Positions 56,493 through 64,000 of a DNA stretch of 64,000 nucleotides are shown here, one piece after another. How positions within the stretch are numbered: the first letter of the stretch is position 1; every line of letters begins with the position of its first letter. The stretch spans positions 124,001 to 188,000 of the forward strand of contig CAVUJV010000025.1 in assembly GCA_963741845.1 (NCBI GenBank), read 5' to 3'. A program made the position numbers and the translations under genes. The notes under the pieces were generated by a model that saw only the letters and a list, made by a program, of their open reading frames with translations, was not told the DNA's origin and searched no databases. The DNA comes from Roseiarcus sp963741845 (GTDB taxonomy: Bacteria > Pseudomonadota > Alphaproteobacteria > Rhizobiales > Beijerinckiaceae).

Positions 56493-58171
56493 TGAACGCA
56501 ATGCCCGATTATGAGGCCTTCGCACGGGCCTATCAGGCAGGCGGCGCCACCGTCGCGGTGACGACGCTCGTCGCCGATCTCGAAACGCCCGTCTCGGCCT
56601 ATCTCAAGCTTGCGCGCGAGCGGGCCGGGAACATGTTTCTCCTGGAGTCGGTCGAGGGCGGCGCGCAGCGCGGCCGCTATTCGATGATCGGCCTCGACCC
56701 GGACGTCATCTTCCGCTCGACCGGCGAGCGCGCCGAAATCAACCGCAGGGCGCTGATCGACCCGGACGCCTTCGAACCCTGCGAGGGGGATCCCCTGCAG
56801 GCCCTGCGCGCGCTCCTGAAAGAATCGCAGATCGCGCTGCCGCCGGACCTGCCGCCGATGTCGGCAGGCGTGTTCGGCTATCTCGGCTACGACATGGTGC
56901 GGCGGATGGAGAGGCTCGCGCCCGCCAAGCCCGATCCGATCGGCGTGCCGGACGCCCTCCTCATCCGCCCGACCGTGATGGTGGTGTTCGACGCCGCGCG
57001 CGACGAAATGGCGATCATCACGCCGATCCGCCCCGCGCCCGGCGTCACTCCGCGCGCCGCGCACGAGGCCGCGATGGCCCGGCTCGACGCGGTTGTCGCC
57101 GCGCTCGAAGCGCCGCTCGATCACACGGCCATGGACGCCGATCCGCTGCTCACGGCGGAGGCGCCGCTCTCGAATACGACCGAGACCGAATATATGGCGA
57201 TGGTCGAGAAGGCGAAGGCCTATATCGGGGCGGGCGACGCCTTCCAGATCGTGCTGTCGCAGCGCTTCACGAGCCGCTTCGACCTGCCGGCCTTCTCGCT
57301 CTACCGCGCGCTGAGGCGCGTCAACCCTTCGCCCTATCTCTGCTTCCTCGATTTCGGCGGCTTCCAGATCGTCGTGTCGAGTCCCGAAATTCTGGTGCGC
57401 GTGCGCGACGGCAAGGTCGTCATCCGGCCCATCGCGGGCACTCGCCCGCGCGGTAACACGCCGGGCGAGGACATCGCGCTCGCGGCCGAACTGCTCGCCG
57501 ATCCCAAGGAGCGCGCCGAACATCTGATGCTGCTCGACCTCGGCCGCAACGACGTCGGCCGCGTCGCGAAGATCGGCACGGTGCGCGTCACCGACAGTTT
57601 CTTCATCGAGCGCTACAGCCACGTCATGCATATCGTCTCGAATGTCGAAGGCGAATTGCGCGACGACGTCGACCCCGTGTCGGCGCTCGCGGCGGGCTTC
57701 CCGGCCGGCACGGTGTCGGGCGCGCCGAAAGTCCGCGCGATGGAGATCATCGACGAACTGGAGAAGGACAAGCGCGGCATCTACGCCGGCTGCATCGGCT
57801 ATTTCGGCGCGGGCGGCGAGATGGACACCTGCATCGTGCTGCGCGCCTCGGTCGTCAAGGACGGCTTCATGCATGTGCAGGCGGGCGCCGGCATCGTCTA
57901 CAATTCGTCGCCGACCGCCGAACAGGCCGAATGCGTCAACAAGGCCCGCGCCCTCTTCCGCGCGGCCGAGGAGGCGGTGCGCTTCGCCGCGCGGGGCAAG
58001 CGGGGGCAGTCAGATTCCGCTCTCCCTCGGGAGAGGGGACAGCGCCGTCACCGGAATGGCGGCTCGTCAAAACTGCGCAGTTTCCGCGAATGGAGCGACA
58101 CGTCGTTGTTCTGCAGATGCGCGATCGCCGCAAGGCCGATCTGCAGATGCTCGGCGATGGCGCGCTCGTAG
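56492..58171 (+). CDS. trpE: Anthranilate synthase component I, with C-terminal read-through
   Basis: This enzyme makes anthranilate from chorismate with the glutaminase TrpG, which is not in the window. The tryptophan-binding L-L-E-S near residue 50 and the chorismate motifs R-P-I-A-G-T-R-P-R-G, G-T-V-S-G-A-P-K and A-G-A-G-I-V are present. Family homology ends near residue 505; the frame runs about 50 residues further, over the 3' end of the convergent amn gene (58048-58171). That tail is probably due to a lost stop or indel. A hairpin lies at 58020-58035. Confidence 0.92.
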   Translation: MNAMPDYEAFARAYQAGGATVAVTTLVADLETPVSAYLKLARERAGNMFLLESVEGGAQRGRYSMIGLDPDVIFRSTGERAEINRRALIDPDAFEPCEGDPLQALRALLKESQIALPPDLPPMSAGVFGYLGYDMVRRMERLAPAKPDPIGVPDALLIRPTVMVVFDAARDEMAIITPIRPAPGVTPRAAHEAAMARLDAVVAALEAPLDHTAMDADPLLTAEAPLSNTTETEYMAMVEKAKAYIGAGDAFQIVLSQRFTSRFDLPAFSLYRALRRVNPSPYLCFLDFGGFQIVVSSPEILVRVRDGKVVIRPIAGTRPRGNTPGEDIALAAELLADPKERAEHLMLLDLGRNDVGRVAKIGTVRVTDSFFIERYSHVMHIVSNVEGELRDDVDPVSALAAGFPAGTVSGAPKVRAMEIIDELEKDKRGIYAGCIGYFGAGGEMDTCIVLRASVVKDGFMHVQAGAGIVYNSSPTAEQAECVNKARALFRAAEEAVRFAARGKRGQSDSALPRERGQRRHRNGGSSKLRSFREWSDTSLFCRCAIAARPICRCSAMARS

Positions 58172-59508
58172 AAGGCGTTCGCCGCGCCGGGCAGCTTGAT
58201 CTCGCCATGCAGCGGCTTGTCGGAGACGCAGAGCAGCGTCCCGTAAGGCACGCGCATCCGAAAGCCCTGCGTCGCGATGGTCGCCGATTCCATGTCGACC
58301 GCGATGGCGCGCGAGATATTGATGAGCCGGCGCTCCTTCGACCAGCGCAGCTCCCAGTTCCGGTCGTCGTTGGTGACGACCGTGCCGGTGCGCAGACGGC
58401 GCTTCAGCGCGTCGCCCCTGTCGCCGGTCACCTTGGCGACCGCCTCCTGCAACGCGACCTGCACTTCCGCGATGGCCGGGATCGGCGTCATCAGCGGCAC
58501 GGGATCGTCGAGAATATGATCCTGCCGCAGATAGGCGTGGGCGAGCACGTAGTCGCCGATCACCTGCGATTGTCTCAGGCCCGCGCAATGGCCGACCATC
58601 AGCCAGCAATGCGGACGCAGCACGGCGATATGATCGGTGATGTTCTTCGCGTTCGCGGGCCCCACGCCGATATTCACGAGACTCACGCCCCGCCCGTCCG
58701 AGCGGATGATGTGATAGGCCGGCATCTGGAAGCGGTGCCAGGCGACGGCAAGCACGCGCGCTTCCGCCTCCTGCGGCGAAAGCGAGCGATCGATGACGGT
58801 GTTGCCGGGCAGCACCACTTTCGCCACGCCCTCGTCGGCGTGGAGCTGCTTCAGTCCCCATTGCACGAACTGGTCGACATAGCGGTGGTAGTTCGTCAGC
58901 AGCACCCAGGGCTGCATCGCGCGCCAGTCGGAGCCCGTGTAATGCACGAGCCTTCGCAACGAGTAATCGACGCGCGGCGCGTCGAAGAGCGCAAGCGGCC
59001 GCTCGGCGCCATGAACGAATTCCCCGTCGGCCGTCTCGTCGCCGATGGTCGCGAGCGACGGCGCCGGGAAATAGCGCGCAAGGCCCGCCGCGTCGCCCCC
59101 GCCGCTCGTCAGCTCGTCGCCGCTCTCGATGACATACGGATAGGGAATCTCCTGCCCGCCAACTCCGACTTCGATCGCGGCGCCATATTCGGAAACGAGC
59201 GGTTCGAGCTGCTCGAGCAGATAGGGGCGGAACTCCTCCGGCTGGGTGACCGTCGTCGAATAGACGCCCGCCTCGCTGAACTTGGCGTAGGCGCGAGCGC
59301 TATGCGGCGCCGCCCCGTTCGGCTCGTAGACGAGCCTGAGTTGCGGATAGCGAAAAAGCGCGCGCGTGGCGGGCGAAGGCGGCTCGCCGGTCTTGAGGAA
59401 TCGCTCGACCGCGCCGCGCAAAGCCTGCGCCGCTTCATCGTAAAGCGCCGCGAGCCGGTCGACGGCCTCGGCTGGCGTCTCGATGCGCTCGAAGGGGCCT
59501 CGCGTGAT
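58048..59508 (-). CDS. amn: AMP nucleosidase, apparent ATC start
   Basis: This approximately 486-residue enzyme splits AMP to adenine and ribose 5-phosphate. Recognisable landmarks are P-Y-P-Y-V-I, I-G-D-E-T-A-D-G, V-N-I-G-V-G-P-x-N-A-K, D-M-E-S-A-T-I-A and the end H-S-R-K-L-R-S-F-D-E-P-P-F-R. Homology starts at T-P-A-E-A-V-D-R-L-A-A-L-Y-D-E, upstream of the first canonical start, TTG 59421. The only codon placed 5 bases after AGGAGG is ATC 59508, so either initiation is unusual or an ATG was misread. It converges on trpE. Confidence 0.88.
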   Translation of the reverse strand: MTRGPFERIETPAEAVDRLAALYDEAAQALRGAVERFLKTGEPPSPATRALFRYPQLRLVYEPNGAAPHSARAYAKFSEAGVYSTTVTQPEEFRPYLLEQLEPLVSEYGAAIEVGVGGQEIPYPYVIESGDELTSGGGDAAGLARYFPAPSLATIGDETADGEFVHGAERPLALFDAPRVDYSLRRLVHYTGSDWRAMQPWVLLTNYHRYVDQFVQWGLKQLHADEGVAKVVLPGNTVIDRSLSPQEAEARVLAVAWHRFQMPAYHIIRSDGRGVSLVNIGVGPANAKNITDHIAVLRPHCWLMVGHCAGLRQSQVIGDYVLAHAYLRQDHILDDPVPLMTPIPAIAEVQVALQEAVAKVTGDRGDALKRRLRTGTVVTNDDRNWELRWSKERRLINISRAIAVDMESATIATQGFRMRVPYGTLLCVSDKPLHGEIKLPGAANAFYERAIAEHLQIGLAAIAHLQNNDVSLHSRKLRSFDEPPFR

Positions 59509-59523
59509 TTCGCCCTCCTGCGA

Positions 59524-59877
59524 TCAGGCCTTCGCCGCGATGCAGGCGATCTCGACCGTATAGGGCGCGGCGGCGAGCTTGGCCTCGACGGTGGCGCGCG
59601 CGGGCGCGGCGCCCGCCGGGACCCAGGCGTCCCACACGCCGTTCATCTCGGCGAAGGTCGCCATGTCGGCAAGATAGATGGTCGCGGACAGAAGCCTCGT
59701 CTTGTCCGATCCCGCTTCGGCGAGCAGGCGATCGATCGTCGCGAGGATCTCCTTCGTCTGCTCGGCGACGCTCTTGCCCTTCGCCTGATCGGCGACCTGC
59801 CCCGCCAGATAAACCGTGTCGCCATGGACGACGGCCTGCGACATGCGCGGGCCGGTGTGCAGTCTCTTGATGCTCAT
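59524..59877 (-). CDS. RidA-family protein
   Basis: This 117-residue protein is of the RidA/YjgF family, which hydrolyses reactive enamine and imine intermediates. The catalytic arginine sits in P-A-R-A-T-V, with the usual Y-L-A-G-Q-V and the end V-E-I-A-C-I-A. It directly precedes amn on the same strand and ends 15 bases before it. Confidence 0.92.
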   Translation of the reverse strand: MSIKRLHTGPRMSQAVVHGDTVYLAGQVADQAKGKSVAEQTKEILATIDRLLAEAGSDKTRLLSATIYLADMATFAEMNGVWDAWVPAGAAPARATVEAKLAAAPYTVEIACIAAKA

Positions 59878-59893
59878 TATGCAGAGGCTCCCG

Positions 59894-60421
59894 TCAGGCT
59901 GGCGCGGCGCCGGGCAAAGCGCCGAGAAAGTCGCGCTTGCCGATCTCGACCCCTGCGCCGCGCAGGATGTCGTAGGCCGTCGTCAGATGGAAATAGAAAT
60001 TCGGCAGCGCGAAATGCGCAAGATAGAGGTCCGACGGCATGCGCACTTTCCGGTTCGGGCCGATCGGAAAGACGATGTCGCGCCCGACGGCCGCTTCGAC
60101 CGAGGCGGCGTCGACCGCCTTCAGAAGATCGAGCGTCCCGCCGATCCGGGCGCGAACCTCCGCGAGATTCGTCTCCTTGTCCTCGATCGCCGGCGGCTCG
60201 GCGCCGGCAAGCCGGTACGAGGCGTTCTTGGCGTGATCGCAGAAGACCTGAATCTGCCGGATGAGCGGAAACTGATCGGGCGCGAGTCTGAGGCCCAGAT
60301 AGTGGGCGGGGTCGAACTTGCGCGCCGCCGCATGCGCCTCGGCCTTGTCGAGCACGGCGGAAAAGGCGGTGAGCGAGCGGTCGAAAGCCGGCACGCTCAT
60401 TTCGTAGAGGGATAGGGCCAT
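59894..60421 (-). CDS. DUF1993 protein
   Basis: This 175-residue helical protein matches DUF1993, a DinB-like four-helix-bundle family of unknown function. Typical features are S-L-Y-E-M-S-V-P-A-F, the L-G-L-R-L-A-P-D-Q-F-P-L-I-R-Q-I-Q helix and the late F-Y-F-H-L-T-T-A-Y-D-I-L-R. Histidines could bind a metal as in DinB proteins. It precedes the ridA gene by 16 bases, so the three genes amn, ridA and this one form a likely operon. Confidence 0.87.
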   Translation of the reverse strand: MALSLYEMSVPAFDRSLTAFSAVLDKAEAHAAARKFDPAHYLGLRLAPDQFPLIRQIQVFCDHAKNASYRLAGAEPPAIEDKETNLAEVRARIGGTLDLLKAVDAASVEAAVGRDIVFPIGPNRKVRMPSDLYLAHFALPNFYFHLTTAYDILRGAGVEIGKRDFLGALPGAAPA

Positions 60422-60524
60422 GAGGCTGTCGAGCTTTCCTTTGTAGCGCGCCGGCCAGAGGCGCGGCGGACGTGCATGCACCGAATTCGTGACGATTTCA
60501 AATCGCGGCGGAGGCGCCTTCCGC

Positions 60525-60950
60525 TCACGCCTTCGGCGCGCTCGGCGGCGGCTGGCCTTCGGTCGTCGGCAGGCTCGGATCGAAACAGGCCCAGGCCGGC
60601 GCCGATTTCGTCCAGATGATTCCGGCCGGCGGCGCGAGGTTCGGATCGTCGAGCGCGCCGACCCGGACGATGACGAGATGCGGACGCGGCTCGGCCTCGC
60701 TGAAAAGCGGCGTGCCGCATTGCGCGCAGAAGCGCCGATGCATGGTCGCGCCGCTGTCGGCGACGCTCACATAGTCGGTCATCGGCCCGGTCACGCTGAA
60801 ATCCGCCGTGCGGAAGATCGCGTTGACCGTGCCCGCGCCCGCGCCCAGATACTGGCAGACGCGGCACCAGCATTGCCTGACCCCGAGCGGCGCATCGGTC
60901 TCGATGTTGAACCGCACCGCGCCGCAAAGACAGCCGCCTCCAACCGCCAT
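60525..60950 (-). CDS. GFA family protein (Gfa/CENP-V-type zinc protein)
   Basis: This 141-residue protein has the GFA fold with zinc ligands in G-C-L-C-G-A-V-R-F, C-W-C-R-V-C and F-C-A-Q-C-G-T-P-L. The name comes from a glutathione-dependent formaldehyde-activating enzyme, but most members have no proven role. A link to formaldehyde from N-demethylation elsewhere in the window is possible but unsupported by position. Confidence 0.9.
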   Translation of the reverse strand: MAVGGGCLCGAVRFNIETDAPLGVRQCWCRVCQYLGAGAGTVNAIFRTADFSVTGPMTDYVSVADSGATMHRRFCAQCGTPLFSEAEPRPHLVIVRVGALDDPNLAPPAGIIWTKSAPAWACFDPSLPTTEGQPPPSAPKA

Positions 60951-61110
60951 GACCTCAAGCTCCCGCGTCGAGACCGGCGCGGAGCCTTACGCGCAAAGGC
61001 GGCGCGACGCCAGACAAGGCATTTGCCCCGCGCGCGTCGTCGTTATATGACATCCGAATTACGAGCGATTTTCGGACCTGGGAGGGCGGTCCGGCAGAGG
61101 ATGGTTGGTC

Positions 61111-61536
61111 ATGGACGCGCTGGCGCGCCGAGCGGCAACGGACGAATCGATCCGCCACAAGCTTGAGGATGCGGGGGTCCGGCCCACCCGTCAGCGCATC
61201 GACATCGCGCGGGCGATCTTCGCGGCGGGCGACCGTCATTTCACCGCGGAAATGCTGTTCCAGGAGACGCGCGCGATCCGCTTCGCGCCGACGCTCGGCA
61301 CGATCTACAATACGCTCAACGAACTCGCGCGGTGCGGCCTGCTGCGTGAAATCGCTATCTACGATGCAAAATTGTGGTACGATACGAAGACAGGACCGCA
61401 TTTCCACTTCTATGACGAGGATTCCGAGGAACTGTCGGACATTCCCGAGGCATGGCTTCCGAATGTCGACATCCCGCCGCCTCCGGGCATGCGGGTGCAG
61501 GCCATCGACGTGATCGTCCGGCTGAAGAAGGTCTGA
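61111..61536 (+). CDS. Second Irr/Fur-family regulator, no heme regulatory motif
   Basis: This 141-residue Fur-family protein resembles Irr: G-V-R-P-T-R-Q-R-I-D-I-A-R-A-I-F, R-H-F-T-A-E-M-L-F, L-G-T-I-Y-N-T-L-N-E-L-A-R-C-G-L, and H-F-H-F-Y-D-E-D, with a C-terminus V-D-I-P-P-P-P-G-M. It lacks the Fur zinc cysteine pairs and also the N-terminal G-C-P motif found in the other Irr at 42742. It may therefore sense iron or peroxide differently. ATG 61111 is favoured over the upstream TTG. Confidence 0.88.
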   Translation: MDALARRAATDESIRHKLEDAGVRPTRQRIDIARAIFAAGDRHFTAEMLFQETRAIRFAPTLGTIYNTLNELARCGLLREIAIYDAKLWYDTKTGPHFHFYDEDSEELSDIPEAWLPNVDIPPPPGMRVQAIDVIVRLKKV

Positions 61537-61710
61537 CGGCCGCCGAAGGGACGACGCTAAAACCGTCCTCAAGCCTCTGAAATCCCACAAAACCAAACGC
61601 TAAGCGCCCTCCCGGCCGCTCGGTCATCGGCCCCCTTGACGCGGTCGCGATCGACGACTATCTGATTTGTTCCCTTTTTGTTCGGATTGCTCCAATTTGG
61701 GACGCCCGAG

Positions 61711-62854
61711 ATGACCGCAGCCTCCCGACTTTCGCCCGCCCATCGCTTCAGCCCCGTCGCCGTCGCGGAGCGGCTCATCCCGTCCGACCGCCGGCGCGGC
61801 CGCGGCGCGGCGACCAACGTCTCCGGCCGTTACGAGATCCAGAGCCGCGAAGAGTTCGACGACGGCTGGACGCGCGACGAGGCCCCCGAGCCGCTGGCGA
61901 CCGAGGTGATCTGGGAGACGCCGAAGCACATCATCACCCGCAACGATTCGCCGGACATCGGCTTCGACCGCTCGATCAATCCCTATCGCGGTTGCGAGCA
62001 TGGCTGCTTCTATTGCTTCGCGCGGCCGACCCACGCTTACATGGGCCTCTCGCCGGGCCTCGATTTCGAGAGCCGGCTCTTCGCCAAGCAGGGCGCGGCG
62101 GCCCTGCTCGAAAAGGAGCTTGCGAGCGCAAAGTACGCGCCCGCGCCGATCGGCTTCGGGACCAACACCGACCCGTATCAGCCGATCGAGCGCCAGTATC
62201 GCATCACGCGCTCGCTGTTCGAGGTCGCTGCGCGAGGCGCGCCACCCGATCAGCATCGTCACGAAGTCCAATCTGGTCCTGCGCGACCTCGACATCCTTA
62301 GCGACATGGCGCGGCATGGGCTCGTCAAGGTCTTCCTGTCCGTGACGACGCTCGACCGGGCGCTCGCGCGCAAGATGGAGCCGCGCGCGCCCACGCCCCA
62401 GAAGCGCCTCGAGGCGATCGAAGCGCTGAACGCCGCGGGGGTGCCGGCGGGCGTGATGGTCGCGCCGGTCATTCCGGCGATCAACGATTCGGAGATCGAG
62501 ACGATCCTCACCCGGGCTTATGCGGCGGGCGCGCGGGAGGCGGGCTATGTCGTGCTGCGCCTGCCGCTCGAAATCCGCGACATGTTCCGCGAATGGCTGC
62601 AGGCGAATTATCCGGACAGGTTCAATCGCGCCATCTCGCTCATCCAGTCGATGCACGGCGGCAAGGATTACGAGTCGCAATGGGGGCGGCGCATGGCGGG
62701 CTCCGGCCCCTACGCCTGGATGATCGGCCGGCGCTTCGAGATGGCGGCGCGGCGCCTCGGCTATCGCGAGACCAAGACGCAATTGCGCACGGACCTCTTC
62801 CGAAGGCCCCGGCCGGCGCCAAAGGACGGCGGAGCGCAACTCAGCCTGTTTTGA
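61711..62854 (+). pseudogene. PA0069-type radical SAM protein, one frameshift
   Basis: This approximately 380-residue protein has the radical SAM cluster C-E-H-G-C-F-Y-C near residue 93-100 with F-D-R-S-I-N-P-Y-R-G before it, as in the PA0069/SplB-like group often annotated as radical SAM of unknown function. An extra base near 62230 splits it; the second frame continues R-H-P-I-S-I-V-T-K-S-N-L-V and P-L-E-I-R-D-M-F-R-E-W, ending L-S-L-F. Role unknown. Confidence 0.85.
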
Positions 62855-62897
62855 CAGGCGCCCTCTCCGGCTTGCGGGAGAGAGCGATCGTCCAACG

Positions 62898-63605
62898 TCA
62901 GGTCTCCGCGCTCGGCCGCTTGCGGTCCAGAACCTCGATCCGGCTCCCGGCTCCGCATTCGCGGGCGATCAACTGAGCGAGACGCTGCGCCGCAGCCTCG
63001 ACGCTTCCGACGCCGTTCGACTGCACGGTCAGCACGGCGCGTTTCGTTTCCAGGTTCGACGCCGTGCGCGCGTCCTGCCGCCAGTTCCAGCGCCGGCAGA
63101 GGACATGCCGCGCGTCGGCATAGACGACTTCGCCGTCCTTCGGCGGATCGTTGGGGTCTTCGCCCGCCTCCGCGCCCATGTCGATGAACGTGTCGCCTTC
63201 GCGCGAGAAGCGGAAGACGAGAGCGCCGCTGGTCTTGTCGAGATCGTCGCAGCCGAGGCAGAGGCCGCTCTCCAGCGAAACCATGTTGTAAAGATCGACG
63301 AGCGCGTTGATCTCGGGCAACGCTTGCCCGGCCAGCACGCGCTTGATCAGCCGCTCGACCGAAGAGCGATAGCTCGTGCGCTTGATGCCGAAGCCCTTGT
63401 AGGCCGAGCGCCACGCGGCGACGCCCGGGATGGCGGAAAGCTCCGTCCCGGCCCAGCGCGCGCGGCACTCGGCCTCGGCGGCGGCGATGTCGCGCTGAAG
63501 CTCCACACTGCGGGCAGGCGGAATCGTGAGCGGTTCGGCAAAGACATATGCGACGCGGAAATCCGGAAATCGTTCGACGAGATCGGCGATGGAGAGAGCG
63601 GCCAT
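62898..63605 (-). CDS. B3/B4 tRNA-binding domain protein
   Basis: This 235-residue protein is a stand-alone B3/4 domain, the fold used by the beta subunit of phenylalanyl-tRNA synthetase for editing. Typical stretches are W-R-S-A-Y-K-G-F-G-I-K-R-T-S, L-V-D-L-Y-N-M-V-S-L, and V-V-Y-A-D-A-R-H-V-L-C-R-R-W-N-W-R-Q-D. It may clear mischarged tRNAs; that is inferred from the domain. ATG 63605 marks the family start. Confidence 0.88.
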   Translation of the reverse strand: MAALSIADLVERFPDFRVAYVFAEPLTIPPARSVELQRDIAAAEAECRARWAGTELSAIPGVAAWRSAYKGFGIKRTSYRSSVERLIKRVLAGQALPEINALVDLYNMVSLESGLCLGCDDLDKTSGALVFRFSREGDTFIDMGAEAGEDPNDPPKDGEVVYADARHVLCRRWNWRQDARTASNLETKRAVLTVQSNGVGSVEAAAQRLAQLIARECGAGSRIEVLDRKRPSAET

Positions 63606-63719
63606 GAGCGACGTTCGGCGTCCTTCGAGGCGGCGGGCGCCTCGCTTGTAATTCGGAGGGCCGCCCTTATAACCGTCGCCCGGCTTTGTACGAAACGGCA
63701 ATTGGGGCAGCCCGCGACA

Positions 63720-63980
63720 ATGCGAATCCTTTCTCTCCTCGGCGCGGCCGCGCTCTCCGTCGCGCTCGCGAGCGGCGCGCTCGCTTTCGACGCCTCCGCG
63801 CCGGATGATTCGAGCACGGCGCCCAAGGCGGGTTCGGTTGCGAGCCCAGGCAAGGCGCCCGCACGCGATCCCGCCGTTCGCACGGCGCGCGCGATCGAAT
63901 GTTCGCAGAAGGCGGATGCGCAGGACCTGCACGGCAAGCCGCGCAAGCATTTCATGCACGCCTGCAAGCGCGGCGAATGA
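63720..63980 (+). CDS. Secreted PsiF-repeat protein
   Basis: This 86-residue protein has a signal peptide (R-I-L-S-L-L-G-A-A-A-L-S-V, cleavage near A-L-A-F) and one PsiF-like repeat at the C-terminus (C-S-Q-K-A-D-A-Q-D-L-H-G-K-P-R, then C-K-R-G-E) with two cysteines that can pair. PsiF is a phosphate-starvation-inducible periplasmic protein of unknown function. It is divergent from the B3/4 gene. Confidence 0.85.
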   Translation: MRILSLLGAAALSVALASGALAFDASAPDDSSTAPKAGSVASPGKAPARDPAVRTARAIECSQKADAQDLHGKPRKHFMHACKRGE

Positions 63981-64000
63981 GCGCTTCGCGTCACGCCAGA

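Noticed and set aside
57931..60264. Long plus-strand frame opposite amn, ridA and the DUF1993 gene
   Set aside because: It lies antisense to three conserved genes and shows shadow composition.
1..64000. CRISPR array, tRNA or rRNA genes
   Set aside because: No regularly spaced repeats and no tRNA-like cloverleaf or rRNA sequence was seen.

Overview
The window is high-GC, gene-dense bacterial DNA that reads as Alphaproteobacteria, most likely order Hyphomicrobiales (Rhizobiales). The clearest lineage markers are two Irr-type Fur-family regulators, one with a heme regulatory motif and divergent from an IsdG/HmuQ-like monooxygenase gene, together with DUF971, DUF4239 and DUF1993 proteins, a four-subunit sarcosine oxidase locus and a PA0069-type radical SAM protein. 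No rRNA, tRNA, CRISPR array, phage module or intact transposase was recognised.

Layout. 0-4.8 kb: a short leader-like ORF with a terminator, a TMEM175-type channel, LrgAB, a LOG-family hydrolase, a secreted protein, SodB and UspA. 4.8-8.4 kb: a ribose-type sugar ABC transporter. 8.5-11.4 kb: a secreted protein, YgfZ and a dihydroorotase-like amidohydrolase. 11.4-13.9 kb: a degenerate tract with a 76-bp direct repeat of the hicB 3' end, an orphan HicB and a broken MaoC gene. 13.8-16.3 kb: an SDR, an FMN reductase and a nitrilase-family hydrolase. 16.4-21.7 kb: a corrinoid-protein operon (corrinoid protein, DUF1638, 'virulence factor' family, RACo-type activator, FolC-like ligase). 21.7-31.1 kb: DUF971, Mrp, DUF4239, PEP carboxylase, Vsr/Dcm, glucokinase, a secreted protein, UbiA. 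31.1-34.3 kb: an exopolysaccharide export module (EpsG-like kinase, Wza-like protein, beta-barrel). 34.7-42.7 kb: a dimethylglycine/sarcosine oxidation operon (GcvT-type dehydrogenase, TetR, SoxBDAG). 42.7-48.7 kb: Irr, HmuQ-like, RF3, a WD40 protein with a CobW GTPase, an SH3-like protein. 48.8-64 kb: mostly housekeeping (RmuC, deformylase, CoQ-binding protein, SecG, TpiA, PpiD, TrpE, AMP nucleosidase, RidA, GFA, a second Irr, radical SAM, B3/4 protein, PsiF-like).

How the genes work together. Two loci point to one-carbon metabolism of N-methyl compounds. The SoxBDAG operon would strip methyl groups from dimethylglycine and sarcosine onto tetrahydrofolate. The corrinoid operon has the carrier, its reductive activator and a folate ligase, but no substrate methyltransferase in the window, so its substrate is open.

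Quality note. At least a dozen otherwise conserved genes are broken by single-base indels, several by compensating pairs, and one lies in a G run. This looks more like residual long-read indel errors than pseudogenisation. Such genes are given as one span, typed pseudogene because no single frame reads through, with the approximate break positions.
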